Positions 16,895 through 28,859 are shown, counted from the stretch's first letter. The stretch is 64,000 nt of DNA from Actinomycetospora chibensis (GCF_028737215.1 NZ_JAQZAM010000011.1:183431-247430); one strand, 5' to 3'. Notes: generated by a model from the sequence alone, not told the origin. A program made the numbers and translations.

Positions 16895-19417
16895 TCAGCC
16901 CTTCTTCCGCCGGCCGACGCGGTCCCGCCACGACGGCGACGCCGACGACGCGCCGGGCTTCCGGCCCTCCTGCCACAGCTCGAGGATCCCGTCGTCCGGC
17001 GCCCACTCCCGGTCGTCGGCGAGGAGGTCGGCCACGGCGCGGCGGCCGTCCGCACCGAGCGTGCCGTGTCCCGGCTGGAGCCTCTTGAGGTGCCCGGCCC
17101 CCACGCGGGGACGGACCGCGGTCTCCTTGGCCGCGAACACGAACAGCAGCGCGACGCTCCGTGCGTCCGGCGCGTGGTCCGCGTCCCCGGCGGCCCACGC
17201 GTAGAGCTGGGTGAGCATCGTGTCCCGCAGCGTCGACGGACCGGCCGCGACCAGCACCCGCCCGCCCACGGACGGGCCGGCCCCGCGCACGGCGCGCACC
17301 AGGCGGTTGCGGTCGGCGCGGGTGGGCCGGGCGGCCTTCGCCAGCAGCAGGCCGAGGTCGCGGGCCTCGTCGAGGCGCGCACCCTGCTCCAGGCGCTCGA
17401 CGACCTCGGTCACCGAGGCGTCCGCGGGCGGCCAGTCCTGGTGGCCCAGGGCCCTGGGCGGCAGGCCCGCCTTCTCGAGGACGTCGAGGGCCGCCCGCGC
17501 GTCCTCGTCGACGGCCGGCGCGCGAATCAGGGAGTGGTAGGCGACGACGGCGAGCGCCCGGTCGTGCGCCCGCGGCGGGGTCGCCTCGAGGAACCGGCGC
17601 ACGGTGGCGGTGTCGACCGGCTCGCGTCCCAGGAGGCGCTCCCACGTGGACACCCAGCGCCCGTTCGGCCCCGGCTCCACCGCGGCGGCCAGTGCGGCGA
17701 GCGCGGCCCGGGCGGGCTCGCCCCCGGCGGCGACGGCGGCCCGGGCCACCGCGAGGTCCAGGCGCCCGAGCGCGCCGAGCACCGGGATGCGCCCGGCCAG
17801 CGGGTCCGGACGGCGCCACCAGTGGCGATCGACGTCGGCGGCGGTCCGCTCGCGGAGGTCCGGCTCGCCGAGCCGGCGCTCGAGCTCGCGGTGCAGGTCG
17901 GCGACCACCGTCGGGCCGGCGGCCCAGCCGTCCGGGTCGACGTCGGCGTCGGGGTGGTCAGCCCACCAGCCCACGAAGCGCCGGGCCACCCCGTCCGGGA
18001 CGGCCAGCGCGTGCCGATGGGCCAGGACCAGGGCCGCGGCGGGGTCGGCCCACTGCGTCACGCGCTCGAGCGCGGCCACGTGACCGAGGGCGTCCGCGGA
18101 GAACGGCTCCCCCGGCACCGGACGCAGCGGGGTGTCGGGTACCGGCCCGCCGTCCGCGGCGAGGTCGGCCTCGCGGTCGAACAGGCGACGCCGCGCGGCT
18201 GCCGCGACCGCATCCCAGCCGAGCTCGGCGGCGCCGGGCGCGGCCGCCCGTCTCGCGGCGACATGGTCGAGGTCGAGGAGCGCGCGGTGGTCGCGGGTCT
18301 GCGCGACGAGCGTCCCGATCAGTGGCGCCCCGAGGACGTCGACCGCCCCGGGCCCGGCGGTCCGCAGCCAGCCCGCGATCCGGGCCGCAGCGCCCGGGTC
18401 GACGCCGAGGGGCAGTCCCACCGTGAGCGCCGCCGCCTCCCGCTCGACCTCCCCCGCGACGGCGCGCCCGTCGGGGCGCCCCTCGCGGGCCAGCTGGCCG
18501 GCGACCTCGACCGCGTCGACGACGTCGAGCGGGTCGTCGGCCCCCAGGAACAGCGGCACCCAGAACAGCGCCTCCGCCGACGGCGCGATCTTCGGCTGCG
18601 CGATTTCCGGCGGGGCAATCTCCGGCGGGGCGCCGTCGAGGAGGTCGAGGACGAGGTAGCCGTCCTGACGCCGGTACGGCCCGGCCCAGTCGGGGTGGGC
18701 GACGACGACGTCGTGCGGGCTCCGGTCGGGGTCGGTGGCGAAGATCTTGAAGCTGATCGCGAGAGCGCGCTCGCGGTCCAGGAGCAGCGTGGCGGCGGCG
18801 AGCCAGCACGCCGCGTCGTCGCCACGGTCGGTGACGAGCAGGACCCGACGCCGGTCGGCGCCACCCTGCAGGGCGCCGAGCGCGGTCACGAGGGTGAGCA
18901 GCCGCTCCCGGCCGTCGGGGGCGGCGGCGATCCGCTCGCGGACGGTCTCGGTGTCCCACGGGCCGGGATCCGGGTGGGCCGGGACGGGCGCGCACGACGT
19001 CGTCGGCGCCGGGGTCGACACCCACCACGACGCGCCCCAGAGCTGGGCGGGCCGGACCAGGCCGTACGACCCGGCCTTGCGGGTGACGACGGCGTGGGTG
19101 AACTGGTTGCCGTCCCGGTACCCGTTGGCCTCCCGGCCGAGGTAGCGGCCCCCGGCGGTCACGTAGGTCCTGTCGTGGGAGGTGCCGTCGTGCAGGTGGG
19201 CCAGCGACGGCGGGAAGTCCGCCACGGGGCGCCGGTCGCGCATCCAGCGGACGGGCACCTCGTAGAGGGCGCCGCGCTGGACCAGCCGCTGCTCGTCCTC
19301 CCCCGCGCCCTCCGAGCGGGCCTGGAACCCGAACCCCGCCCCGCCGCCGAGACCCTGCCCGGGCAGGCAGTCGGTGTAGTACAGCGACGCGAACGCCGCC
19401 GGCTCGCGCCCGCTCAC
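16895..19417 (-). CDS. GTPase-associated protein 1 (GAP1)-family protein
   Basis: 840 residues from a GTG that overlaps the zinc-ribbon GTPase stop (GTGA). The N-terminal domain opens with SLYYTDCLPGQGLGGGAGFG, the signature I associate with GAP1-N2, and continues with DGNQFTHAVVTRKAG and LLLVTDR-type strands. The middle and C-terminal parts are mostly helical and proline/alanine-rich with no recognisable catalytic motif. Family members are found almost only beside the paired GTPases and are thought to be partner or platform proteins. The C-terminus is Lys/Arg-rich (GRRKKG). Confidence 0.78.
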   Translation of the reverse strand: MSGREPAAFASLYYTDCLPGQGLGGGAGFGFQARSEGAGEDEQRLVQRGALYEVPVRWMRDRRPVADFPPSLAHLHDGTSHDRTYVTAGGRYLGREANGYRDGNQFTHAVVTRKAGSYGLVRPAQLWGASWWVSTPAPTTSCAPVPAHPDPGPWDTETVRERIAAAPDGRERLLTLVTALGALQGGADRRRVLLVTDRGDDAACWLAAATLLLDRERALAISFKIFATDPDRSPHDVVVAHPDWAGPYRRQDGYLVLDLLDGAPPEIAPPEIAQPKIAPSAEALFWVPLFLGADDPLDVVDAVEVAGQLAREGRPDGRAVAGEVEREAAALTVGLPLGVDPGAAARIAGWLRTAGPGAVDVLGAPLIGTLVAQTRDHRALLDLDHVAARRAAAPGAAELGWDAVAAAARRRLFDREADLAADGGPVPDTPLRPVPGEPFSADALGHVAALERVTQWADPAAALVLAHRHALAVPDGVARRFVGWWADHPDADVDPDGWAAGPTVVADLHRELERRLGEPDLRERTAADVDRHWWRRPDPLAGRIPVLGALGRLDLAVARAAVAAGGEPARAALAALAAAVEPGPNGRWVSTWERLLGREPVDTATVRRFLEATPPRAHDRALAVVAYHSLIRAPAVDEDARAALDVLEKAGLPPRALGHQDWPPADASVTEVVERLEQGARLDEARDLGLLLAKAARPTRADRNRLVRAVRGAGPSVGGRVLVAAGPSTLRDTMLTQLYAWAAGDADHAPDARSVALLFVFAAKETAVRPRVGAGHLKRLQPGHGTLGADGRRAVADLLADDREWAPDDGILELWQEGRKPGASSASPSWRDRVGRRKKG

Positions 19418-20607
19418 GGCCGGCTCCGGTCGACGACGCCGAGACGGTGCAGGAGCCAGAGCAACGGCTCCTCGACCCGGAACGGCTGCACGCCGCCGGG
19501 GTCGACCTGCTTGACCTTGTAGTCCGGCGGCGCGCCGAGCGCCGACACCGCGAAGTAGCGGAAGCTCCGGTAGTTCAGCCGCAGGTGCGCGTCGACGTCG
19601 TCGGCATCGAAGCGGTGCAGCAGGGAGGCGACGTACTCGTGGACCGCTTCGCCGGCCTCGTCGTCGTACCCCGCGCCCGGCCGGACCGGAGCGAAGATCG
19701 GGTCGGACGTCCCGAGGATCGGGAAGAGCGCGTCCATCTTCGCGAAGGCGACCGCGATCGGCGTCGTCACCGGCCGGTGGGCCTTCACCCCGCCGGTGGC
19801 CCGCAGAAGCTCGGTCACCCGCATCAGCACGTCGAGCGGGCCGTCCGCCCCGGTGACGGCGGCGTCGGGGACGTCGAGGCGGTCCCGCACGCCGGGCAGG
19901 TGCCAGGGGTCGAGCAGGACGATCATGCCGTCGGCCGAGCCGAGGTAGGCCTGGGTGTGCACCGACTCCTGGGAGGTCAGGTCCTCGCCCGCGGTGTCGT
20001 AGAAGGACAGGATCGTCGTACGCAGCGAGGTCCGTCCGAGCAGGCCGCGGCGCGGCGAGCGCCACTCGACCACCAGCGGCTCCTTGCGGCTCTCCTGCGC
20101 CGCGCGGGTGCTCTCGAACAGCTCGCCGTCCTCGAAGAGCGCGCGCTGGTAGCGCGCGAGGTACTCCTCGGTGCTCGTCTCGCCGCCCTGCCGGTCGCCG
20201 ACGAGGCGCACGTCGGCGTCGAAGCGGCGGCGGACGACGGTGCGCAGCTGGTGGTTCAGCACCGTCAGGTAGACGGTCTTGCCCGCGCCCTTGCCGCCGA
20301 CCATGCCGACCAGGGGGCTGCGGCTGCCGACGAACGTCGTGGGCAGCGGGGTGTGGCACACGGGGCACGCGCGCACCCCGGTGCGGCCGTGGCAGTGCGG
20401 ACACTCCGCCTGCGTCGCGGAGCGCAGGGAGCGCGTCGGCAGGAACGTGGGGTGGACGTCGCCGACGAAGCCGGTGTGCCGGGCCCGCTCGGGATCGGGC
20501 CCGCGCCGGCACCCCTCCACCCCCGACGCCCCGACCCCGGTGCACTGGAACGCGAGAGCCGAGTCGTCGATGCGGTGGTAGCAGTACGGGCACGGGACTC
20601 CCGCCAT
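19414..20607 (-). CDS. Soluble zinc-ribbon GTPase (double-GTPase type, DO-GTPase1-like)
   Basis: 397 residues. The start is set at the ATG of 20607 because GGGAGG lies 7 nt upstream; a GTG one codon earlier is less well spaced. N-terminal CPYC (6-9), an isolated Cys pair, then CPHC and CPVC (to about residue 84) form zinc ribbons. The P-loop GTPase follows: GGKGAGKT (104-111), FYDTAGED (203-209) as switch II, and AKMD (289-292) as the guanine-specificity motif. No membrane segment, unlike its partner at 15299. It lies directly before GAP1. Confidence 0.8.
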   Translation of the reverse strand: MAGVPCPYCYHRIDDSALAFQCTGVGASGVEGCRRGPDPERARHTGFVGDVHPTFLPTRSLRSATQAECPHCHGRTGVRACPVCHTPLPTTFVGSRSPLVGMVGGKGAGKTVYLTVLNHQLRTVVRRRFDADVRLVGDRQGGETSTEEYLARYQRALFEDGELFESTRAAQESRKEPLVVEWRSPRRGLLGRTSLRTTILSFYDTAGEDLTSQESVHTQAYLGSADGMIVLLDPWHLPGVRDRLDVPDAAVTGADGPLDVLMRVTELLRATGGVKAHRPVTTPIAVAFAKMDALFPILGTSDPIFAPVRPGAGYDDEAGEAVHEYVASLLHRFDADDVDAHLRLNYRSFRYFAVSALGAPPDYKVKQVDPGGVQPFRVEEPLLWLLHRLGVVDRSRP

Positions 20608-20620
20608 CACGACACCTCCC

Positions 20621-23268
20621 TCACGACACCTTGAGCGCCGAGACGGGCGGGTCGACGAGGGCGACCTCGTCCCCGCAGGAGAAGCACCGCAGCCAGTACG
20701 GGCGCCGCATCCGGGGCAGCGGCGCGGAGAAGACCGTCGGCTGCGCCGAGGAGAGCTCCACGCGGTGGCGCACGAGCTCCACCCCGGCGCCCGGCGTCAG
20801 CGGCATGACGCGGCCCTCGCTGGCCACGAGGACGACGTCGACGCTCCCGCTGCCCTGGCCCGGCGGCACCGAGACGACGCACTCGCGGGTGCCGCGCAGC
20901 CGCGAGCCCTGCTGAGCGACGGTGTAGCGCACGGGCCGGGCCGGCGCCTCGACCCGCACGACGACCGGCGCCGACACACTCCGGTCGGGGCCGGCGCCGA
21001 CGACGGCGCGCACCTCGACGGCGCCGGTCACGCCGGCGGGCAGGTGGAACCCGCCGGTGTCGCGGTAGCGCGCCCGCGTCGTCCGGTCGCCGCCCCCGGG
21101 CCAGCCGATCTCCGCGACGGCGACCCCGGTGGGCCAGACCCAGGACAGCACGACGTCCTCGCCGCGGCGCTGGGCGCGCAGCTGCGTCGGCGCGGGGACG
21201 AGGTCGTGGCCGGCGTCCCGGCCGCGCACCCGGCCGGCGGGCGCCCGCGTGAACGCGGCGACGTGCACCCGGCCCGGCGGCACGTCCGCGAGCAGGCTGT
21301 CCCAGCCGTCCCGGGTGCGGGGCACCCCGGGGACCTCGGCACCCCAGGCCTCCACCACGCGCCCGGTGAGCAGGGCGCCGACCTCCCCGGGGGGCGGGGT
21401 GCGGGCCACGCGGATCTCGACGTCGGCCCCGCGCGGGGTCCGCCAGCTCACCCGCAGCCGGACCTCGGTGCCGTCCTGCTCGGGTGCGACCTCGAGGGCG
21501 GTGACCGGCGCCGAGTCCGCGCGGACACCCCCGTGCCCGGCCTGCGGCTCGGCGACGAGCTCGCGACCCTGCCCGGCGTAGACCGCGGCGATCTCGTAGT
21601 GGTACTCGACGCCCTCGACCGCCGTGGTGTCGGTGAAGCCGCGGACGGTCGCGGTCATCTCGGCGTGATCGGCGCCCGCGAGCCGTCGCACCCGGACGGC
21701 CACCGCATCCGGGTGTGCCCGCCACCGCCCGACGACCGCCCCCGGCTCGCCGACGATCTCGACGTCGGCGACGGGCGGGACCACCGTGACGCTCGCGGCG
21801 ACCGCCGAGGACCGCGCCGCGCCGACGGCCCGGCCGGCGAGCACCGCGTAGTGCACCGGGCGGCCCACCGGCGGCGCCGGGTCGGTGGTGAAGCGGGCCC
21901 CGGCGACGTCGGCGACGACCGTCCCGTCGTCGGCGTCGCGGGGGGCGCGGTCGGTGCGCCGCACGACCCGGTACACGGCGTCGTCGGCATGGCTCGGCGG
22001 CGCGGTCCAGGAGATGCGCACACCGGCCCCGTCGGGGACGACCTCCACGCCCGTGACCGGGGCGAGCGGGACGTGGGCGAGCTCCTCGGCCAGGTCCTCC
22101 CGGTCGGCGGCGACCGCCAGCGCCGCGCGGAGCTTCTGCTCGGCGAGGTCCGGACGGCCGTCGCGCAGCGCCGTGGACGCCTCGCCGCGCAGCGCCTCGA
22201 CCTCGCGGGTCCGCGCCTGCAACAGGCGGCGCGCCTCGACCGTCGCCTCGTCGTCCAGCACGGCGAGCAGGCGTGCTGCGGCGACGGGACGGCCCTCCGC
22301 GAGCAGCGTCCGCAGCTCGGTGAGCGGGTCGGTGGGCGCGACGGCGGTGCTCTCGGCGAGCAGGTGCACCACGATCCGGCGGGCCTCGCGGGGCGCGAGC
22401 CGCCCGGCCTCCAGGCGCCGGACGAGTCCCGAGGGCACGGCCCCGGCCGCCCGCTGCGCGCGTGCCGGCTCCAGGAGCAGCACGAGGGACAGGGTGCGAA
22501 GGTCGACGCCCTGCGCGGCGGCGGAGCGCAGGCGTCCGAGGACGTGCTTGGTCGGTCCGCTCGTCGCGGTGTCGCGGCCGCGGGAGACGGACTCGATCCG
22601 GGCCTCGACGGTGGCGAGGTCCAGACCACCCGGCGCCGCGGGCGTGGCGGAGAAGGCGTCGAGCAGCGTGAACGCGCCGGCCTCGGGGTGGAGCAGCGCC
22701 GGGACGGACGGCGCGTCGGCGGCGGCGAGCCCGTCGGTCAGCGTCCGGACCGCGTCGCGGGACACCCCGCTCTCGCCGCCCACCCCGGGCAGCTCCCGCG
22801 CCGCCACCACCTCGAGGCCCGCGGCGGCCGCGGCCTGCTCGGCCTGGTCGGCCTCCAGGTCGGGGTGGGCCCCCGCGGCCGCGGCGAGCTGCTCGCGGGT
22901 GAGCAGGCCGAGGTCGCCGTAGAAGCCCGACAGCTCGGCGGCGAGCTGGTCGGTGGCCCGGCGGCGCGCCCGGTCGCCGTCGCGGCGGCGCCGGCGCCAG
23001 AAGGCCGGGTCGGCGAGCTGGTCGCCGTGCTCGGCGCGCAGGCGCTCGTCGGCCCGCAGGAACGCCTGGCAGACCTGCCCGACGTGGCTCGCGCTGCGGG
23101 CTTTGTTCGTCCAGTAGGCGCGGACCTCCCGCAGCCGCTTCTCGATCTCCGGCCCGGTCATCCGGGCGTCGACGGCGTAGCGGGTGGGCAGGTCGTCGGG
23201 CAGCTGGGCGGTCCGTCCGCGCAGGGGCCGGACCACCTCCTCCTCGTAGCGCTTCTGGTCGAGGGCCA

Positions 23269-23269
<1 letters not shown>
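20621..23269 (-). CDS. Large protein with fibronectin-III-like repeats and C-terminal CxxC
   Basis: 882 residues; the start ATG overlaps the Hsp70-like stop (TGATG). The first 100 residues include EIEKRLREVRAYWTNKARSA, a charged helical segment, then a long helical middle (ELRTLLAEGRPVAAARLLAV is TPR-like). From about residue 430 there are several beta-rich repeats of fibronectin-III character (VTGVEVVPDGAGVRISWTAP, VTALEVAPEQDGTEVRLRVS). The end carries RCFSCGDEV. No enzyme motif. FN3-like proteins beside an Hsp70/GrpE pair and GTPases suggest a scaffold or client-recognition role. Confidence 0.68.
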
Positions 23270-24913
<1,644 letters not shown>

Positions 24914-24921
<8 letters not shown>

Positions 24922-25573
24922 GGTGCGCTGCCTCCTGGTCCTGGGTGTCCCCGTCCTGCGTGTTCCGGACGGGCTCGTGGCGGCCGACGACCACCCCGGC
25001 CGGGGCGAGGACGCGGCCCGAGTCGCGCTCGAGCCACCCCTCGGAGAGCACGGCGACGACCCGGCCGTGCGACTCGGGGCCGGTGGCGACGGGCCGGCGC
25101 ACGCGGTGGGCGGCCGCGTCGAAGACGTCGCCGACGGCGACCGTCACGGGCTCGCAGCCGCAGCCCTCGAGCACGGAGGCGATGCTGTCGGCGTAGTAGG
25201 CGAGGGTGTCGCGGTGTCGGCTCGGGGACGCGTCGCCGGCCGGGTCCGCGGCGGCGTCGTCCAGCAGCTCGGCGCGGAGCTTCGCCAGCCCGACGACGAG
25301 GGGCCGCAGGTGCCGTCCGCGGCGTTCGTCGCGCAGCGCGTCGAGCTCGGCCCGCTGGTGGGCGATGACCTCCTCGCGCGCGTGCGCCCGCTCCTGCTCG
25401 GCGCCCAGACGGCGGTCGAGGTCGTCGAGCCGGGCGAGCACCCGGTGCAGCACGTCAGGATCCGGCACCGTCTCCGGTCCCGGGGCAGGCGCCGGCTCGT
25501 CCTGTACCGGCTCGTCCTGTACCGGCTCGTCCTGTACCGGCTCGTCCTGGAGCGGGCGTCCGTCGTCCCCCAC
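24914..25573 (-). CDS. GrpE-like nucleotide-exchange protein with VQDEP repeats
   Basis: 219 residues. An acidic N-terminal tail carries four QDEP repeats, then a coiled-coil helix (ARLDDLDRRLGAEQERAHAR), then a beta-rich end (AYYADSIASVLEGCGCEPVT ... RVVAVLSEGWLERDSGRVLA) that resembles the GrpE head. Distant from housekeeping GrpE, so the assignment rests on layout and on the neighbouring Hsp70. First gene of the seven-gene operon. A possible -10 (TAGATT on the minus strand, 25619-25624) lies upstream without a good -35. Confidence 0.65.
25494..25548. repeat. 15-bp tandem repeat inside the GrpE-like gene
   Basis: Three full copies and one partial copy of GGCTCGTCCTGTACC run head to tail, encoding VQDEP units on the minus strand. 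Because 15 is a multiple of 3, copy-number change would lengthen or shorten the acidic tail without breaking the frame. Confidence 0.9.
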
Positions 25574-25742
25574 GTCGATCCCCCTCGACCGTGCAGGCGC
25601 CCCCGCCCGCGGGCGCTCAATCTATGACGCGCCGTAGCACGTTCGGGGAAGATCGCCCGTTCGGCCCAGCAAGTGCGAACGCACAGCGTTACCGCGGAGC
25701 CCCGTGCGCCTCGCCCGGGGTCGGCGCCGGGATCATGGCGTC

Positions 25743-26195
25743 GTGCATGTCGTCTTCGTCTGTTCGGGCAACATCTGCCGCTCCCCCGTCGCGGAGAAGG
25801 TCTTCCGCGCGCGCCTCGCCGACGCGGGACTCACCGACGCGATCGAGGTCTCGAGCGCCGGGATCGGCGCGTGGCACGCCGGCGAGCCGATGGACCGGCG
25901 CGCGGCGGCGACGCTGGAGGGCCGCGGGTACGACACCGCGCACCGGGCGCAGCAGGTCGACCGCCGTCAGCTCGACGCCGACCTGCTCGTCGCCGCGACC
26001 GACGACCACGTGCGCGACCTCGTCGCCGCCGGCGCCCCGCCCGAGCGCGTGGTGCTGCTGCGCTCGTTCGACCCCGACGCGCCCGAGGGCGCCGAGGTGC
26101 CCGACCCCTACTACGGGGGCCCCGACGGCTTCGACGAGGTGATCGGGATGGTCGAGGCCGCGATGCGCGGGCTGGTCGACCGGGTACGCCCGTGA
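25743..26195 (+). CDS. Low-molecular-weight protein-tyrosine phosphatase
   Basis: 150 residues. VVFVCSGNICRSP at the N-terminus is the family P-loop (C-x5-R-S), and VPDPYYGGPDGFDEVIGMVE carries the catalytic Asp in the DPYY motif. The GTG start puts the P-loop at the expected distance from the N-terminus. It would remove phosphate from tyrosine residues of bacterial kinases or polysaccharide-export enzymes. The fructosamine-kinase gene overlaps its stop (GTGA), and the pair occurs together in other actinomycetes. Confidence 0.93.
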   Translation: MHVVFVCSGNICRSPVAEKVFRARLADAGLTDAIEVSSAGIGAWHAGEPMDRRAAATLEGRGYDTAHRAQQVDRRQLDADLLVAATDDHVRDLVAAGAPPERVVLLRSFDPDAPEGAEVPDPYYGGPDGFDEVIGMVEAAMRGLVDRVRP

Positions 26196-27010
26196 CGTCG
26201 GTGGAGTCGCTGCTGGCCGGGAGCGGTCGCGGCGTGCAGACGGCCACGCTGGACGACGGCACCGAGGTGGTGGTCAAGAGCGGCGAGCCGTCGTCGATCG
26301 CCGCCGAGGCCGCCGGGCTGCGCTGGCTCGCCGAGCCGGGCGCCGTGGCCGTGCCCGAGGTGCTGGGGACCGGCGAGGGGCGGATGGTCACGACGCGCGT
26401 GCCCTCGGGGCGGGCCGACGCCGGCGCCGCCGAGCGCTTCGGCCGCGAGCTGGCAGCGCTGCACGGCGCGGGGGCACCCGCCTTCGGGTCGCGGCCGCCC
26501 GGCGGTCCGGTGCACGCGTGGATCGGCGAGGCGCGGATGGTCAACGAGACCGGCGACGACTGGCCGTCCTGGTACGCCGAGCACCGCGTCCTGCCCTACG
26601 CCCGGCAGGCCCGCGACCAGGGCACCTTCTCCGCCGACGACGTCGCCCTCGTCGAGCGGGCGTGCGCGTCGTTCCCCGACGTCGCCGCCCCGGCCGAGGC
26701 CCCGGCGCGGCTGCACGGCGACCTGTGGACCGGGAACGTGCTGTGGGACGGCGACCGCGCGTGGGTGATCGACCCCGCGGCCCACGGCGGGCACCACGAG
26801 ACCGACCTCGCGATGCTGGCGCTCTTCGGTGCCCCGCAGCTGGAGACGGTGCTCGCCGCCTACGACGAGGCGGCCCCGCTCGCGGACGGCTGGCGCGACC
26901 GCGTCGGCCTCCACCAGCTCTTCCCGCTGCTCGTGCACACCGTGCTCTTCGGCGGCGGCTACGGCGCCCGGGCGCTCGCGATCTGTGAGCACCTCGCGCG
27001 GTCCACGTAA
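26192..27010 (+). CDS. Fructosamine kinase-family protein
   Basis: 272 residues from a GTG overlapping the phosphatase stop. The kinase-like fold shows ATLDDGTEVVVKSGEPSSIA (ATP-binding Lys), LHGDLWTGNVLW (catalytic loop) and VIDPAAHGGHHETDLAML (metal-binding loop), all standard for ketosamine-3-kinases. It would phosphorylate sugar adducts on protein amines so that they break down, a protein deglycation step. Smaller than eukaryotic FN3K, usual size for bacteria. Confidence 0.9.
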   Translation: MTSVESLLAGSGRGVQTATLDDGTEVVVKSGEPSSIAAEAAGLRWLAEPGAVAVPEVLGTGEGRMVTTRVPSGRADAGAAERFGRELAALHGAGAPAFGSRPPGGPVHAWIGEARMVNETGDDWPSWYAEHRVLPYARQARDQGTFSADDVALVERACASFPDVAAPAEAPARLHGDLWTGNVLWDGDRAWVIDPAAHGGHHETDLAMLALFGAPQLETVLAAYDEAAPLADGWRDRVGLHQLFPLLVHTVLFGGGYGARALAICEHLARST

Positions 27011-27020
27011 CCTGACTGTC

Positions 27021-27866
27021 GTGCGGTTCCTGCTCCGACCCGGATGGATCGCGCTGACCCTCGTCGTGGCGGCGTTCGCCTTCGCCTGCGCCTACCTGCT
27101 CGCGCCCTGGCAGTTCCACCGCAGCGACGAGCGCGATGGCGTCAACGCCGCGCTCACGCGGGCCGTGGCGACGGCGCCGGTGCCGCGGACCGACCTCGTC
27201 GCCCCCGGCACGGAGCCCACCGACGACGTCGCCTGGCGCCGGGTCACGCTCACCGGCACCTACCGGCCCGAGGGTGAGGTCCTCGTCCGGCTGCGCAGCA
27301 TCGAGGGCAAGCCGGCGGTCGAGGTCATGACCCCGCTGACCACGACGACCGGCGAGACCGTGCTCGTCGACCGCGGCTACGTCCGCTCCGAGGAGCAGGG
27401 CGGCCTGGCCGCGATCCCGCCCGCCCCGGCCGGCGCGGTGTCCCTCACCGGGTACCTGCGCCGCGACGAGGCCCCCTCGGACCGGCCGGCGGTCGTCGCG
27501 GACGGGCTCCGGCAGGTCTACTCCGCGAACGCCGGGGCGATCGCGGCCGTCGGCGGTGTGCCGACGAGCCCCGGCTACGTCCAGCTCAACGACGGTCCCG
27601 GCGTGCTCACCGCGGTCCCGCTGCCCCAGCCAGACCCCAACCCCTCGTACTCCTACGCCTGGCAGTGGCTGATCTTCGGGCTGATGGCGATCGGCGCGTG
27701 GATCTACTTCGCGCGCCTCGAGTACCTCCGCGCCCACGGTCTCGAGCCCCACGCCCGGCGGGACGGCGACGACCAGGATCCCCGCGACGCCGCCGACGGC
27801 ACCCCGTGGGACGCCCGCGCGACGAGCACGGAGGAGAAGCTCGCCGACCGCTACGGGCGGCGCTGA
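27021..27866 (+). CDS. SURF1-family cytochrome c oxidase assembly protein
   Basis: 281 residues. Two membrane helices, one at the N-terminus (IALTLVVAAFAFACAYLLAP, followed by WQFHR) and one near residue 220 (WQWLIFGLMAIGAWIYF), enclose the periplasmic beta domain; VDRGYVRSE and YVQLND are typical. SURF1 helps insert haem a into cytochrome aa3 oxidase. The GTG at 27021 starts just before the first helix. The C-terminal tail is long and charged. Confidence 0.9.
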   Translation: MRFLLRPGWIALTLVVAAFAFACAYLLAPWQFHRSDERDGVNAALTRAVATAPVPRTDLVAPGTEPTDDVAWRRVTLTGTYRPEGEVLVRLRSIEGKPAVEVMTPLTTTTGETVLVDRGYVRSEEQGGLAAIPPAPAGAVSLTGYLRRDEAPSDRPAVVADGLRQVYSANAGAIAAVGGVPTSPGYVQLNDGPGVLTAVPLPQPDPNPSYSYAWQWLIFGLMAIGAWIYFARLEYLRAHGLEPHARRDGDDQDPRDAADGTPWDARATSTEEKLADRYGRR

Positions 27867-27893
27867 GCACGTGAGGTGGGAGCTTTCCTGACC

Positions 27894-28859
27894 CTAGCGG
27901 CGTGCTGTGTTGAATTTGTCGGCGTGGCCCCAGGCTGACACGAGCACCACGGCCAGAGCCGCCGTCGCGGCGCTGACGAGGCGGGACAGGCGCACCGCCC
28001 GGGGCAGGTCCGCGACGGCGGGGGCGCGGCCGTGCCCGAGCACCGGGCGGTCCTGGACGCCGTAGGGGTAGACGGTGCGCCCGCCCAGTCGCAGCCCCAG
28101 CGCGCCCGCGAAGGTCGCCTCGACCGGGCCGGCGTTCGGGCTCGGGTGCGCGGGAGCGTCGCGGCGCCAGGCACGGACGGCGTCACCGGGACGGCCGCCG
28201 ACCAGCGGTGCGCAGGCCGCCGTGACCAGCGCCGACACCCGCGCAGGTACCACCCCGGCGACGTCGTCGGCGCGCGCCGAGGCCCACCCGAAGCGCGCGT
28301 GGCGGGCCGAGCGGTGCCCGACCATGGCGTCGAGCGTGTTGACCGCGCGGTGCCCGAGCAGGCCCGGCACGCCGGCGAGCGCGCCCCACACCAGCGGCGC
28401 GACGACGGCGTCGGCGGTGTTCTCCGCGACCGACTCCAGCGCCGCGCGGGCGAGGCCATCGGCGTCGAGGGCCGACGGGTCCCGGCCGCAGAGGTGGGGC
28501 AGGCGCTCCCGGCCGGCCGCGACGTCACCGGCCGCCAGGGAGGCCGCCATCGCCGAGCCCTCGGCCGCCAGCGACGTGCCGCCGAGCACCGCCCACGTCG
28601 CCGCGGCGGTCACGAGGGCGTGGGCGAGAGGCCGGCCCGCCGTCGCCCGCTCGAGCAGCAGCCCGCCGGCCACGACCCCGCCGACGAGCACGCCGGCGTA
28701 GGCGACGCCGGGCCCGCGGCCATCCGCCCACCACTGCCGCTCGAGCCGGCTCGCGAGGGACCCGAACACCGCGACCGGGTGGCCCCGGCGCGGATCGCCG
28801 AGCACCGCGTCGGCCAGCACCCCGAGCGCGAGCCCGGTGGCTCTCGGCGTCACCAGCAC
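27894..28859 (-). CDS. cobD: Adenosylcobinamide-phosphate synthase CobD/CbiB
   Basis: 321 residues, integral membrane protein. LADAVLGDPRRGHPVAVFG is the family N-terminus; ALESVAENTADAVVAPLVWG and AVNTLDAMVGHRSARHARFG are the strongest CbiB motifs. It joins the aminopropanol arm to cobyric acid in vitamin B12 synthesis. No other cobalamin gene is in the window. It ends 27 nt from the convergent SURF1 gene. Confidence 0.93.
   Translation of the reverse strand: MLVTPRATGLALGVLADAVLGDPRRGHPVAVFGSLASRLERQWWADGRGPGVAYAGVLVGGVVAGGLLLERATAGRPLAHALVTAAATWAVLGGTSLAAEGSAMAASLAAGDVAAGRERLPHLCGRDPSALDADGLARAALESVAENTADAVVAPLVWGALAGVPGLLGHRAVNTLDAMVGHRSARHARFGWASARADDVAGVVPARVSALVTAACAPLVGGRPGDAVRAWRRDAPAHPSPNAGPVEATFAGALGLRLGGRTVYPYGVQDRPVLGHGRAPAVADLPRAVRLSRLVSAATAALAVVLVSAWGHADKFNTARR

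Noticed and set aside
15401..19522. Very long open frame on the plus strand opposite the GTPase and GAP1 genes
   Set aside because: Composition is Arg/Gly/His-rich without any domain, and it is the complement of genes with clear motifs; long antisense frames are expected at this GC content. The same applies to open frames opposite 7276-9286, 20621-24921 and 35693-38068.
25574..25742. HspR/HAIR or CIRCE heat-shock operator before the grpE-hsp70-like genes
   Set aside because: I looked for CTTGAGT-N7-ACTCAAG and for TTAGCACTC-N9-GAGTGCTAA; neither is present. Only a lone possible -10 was seen.
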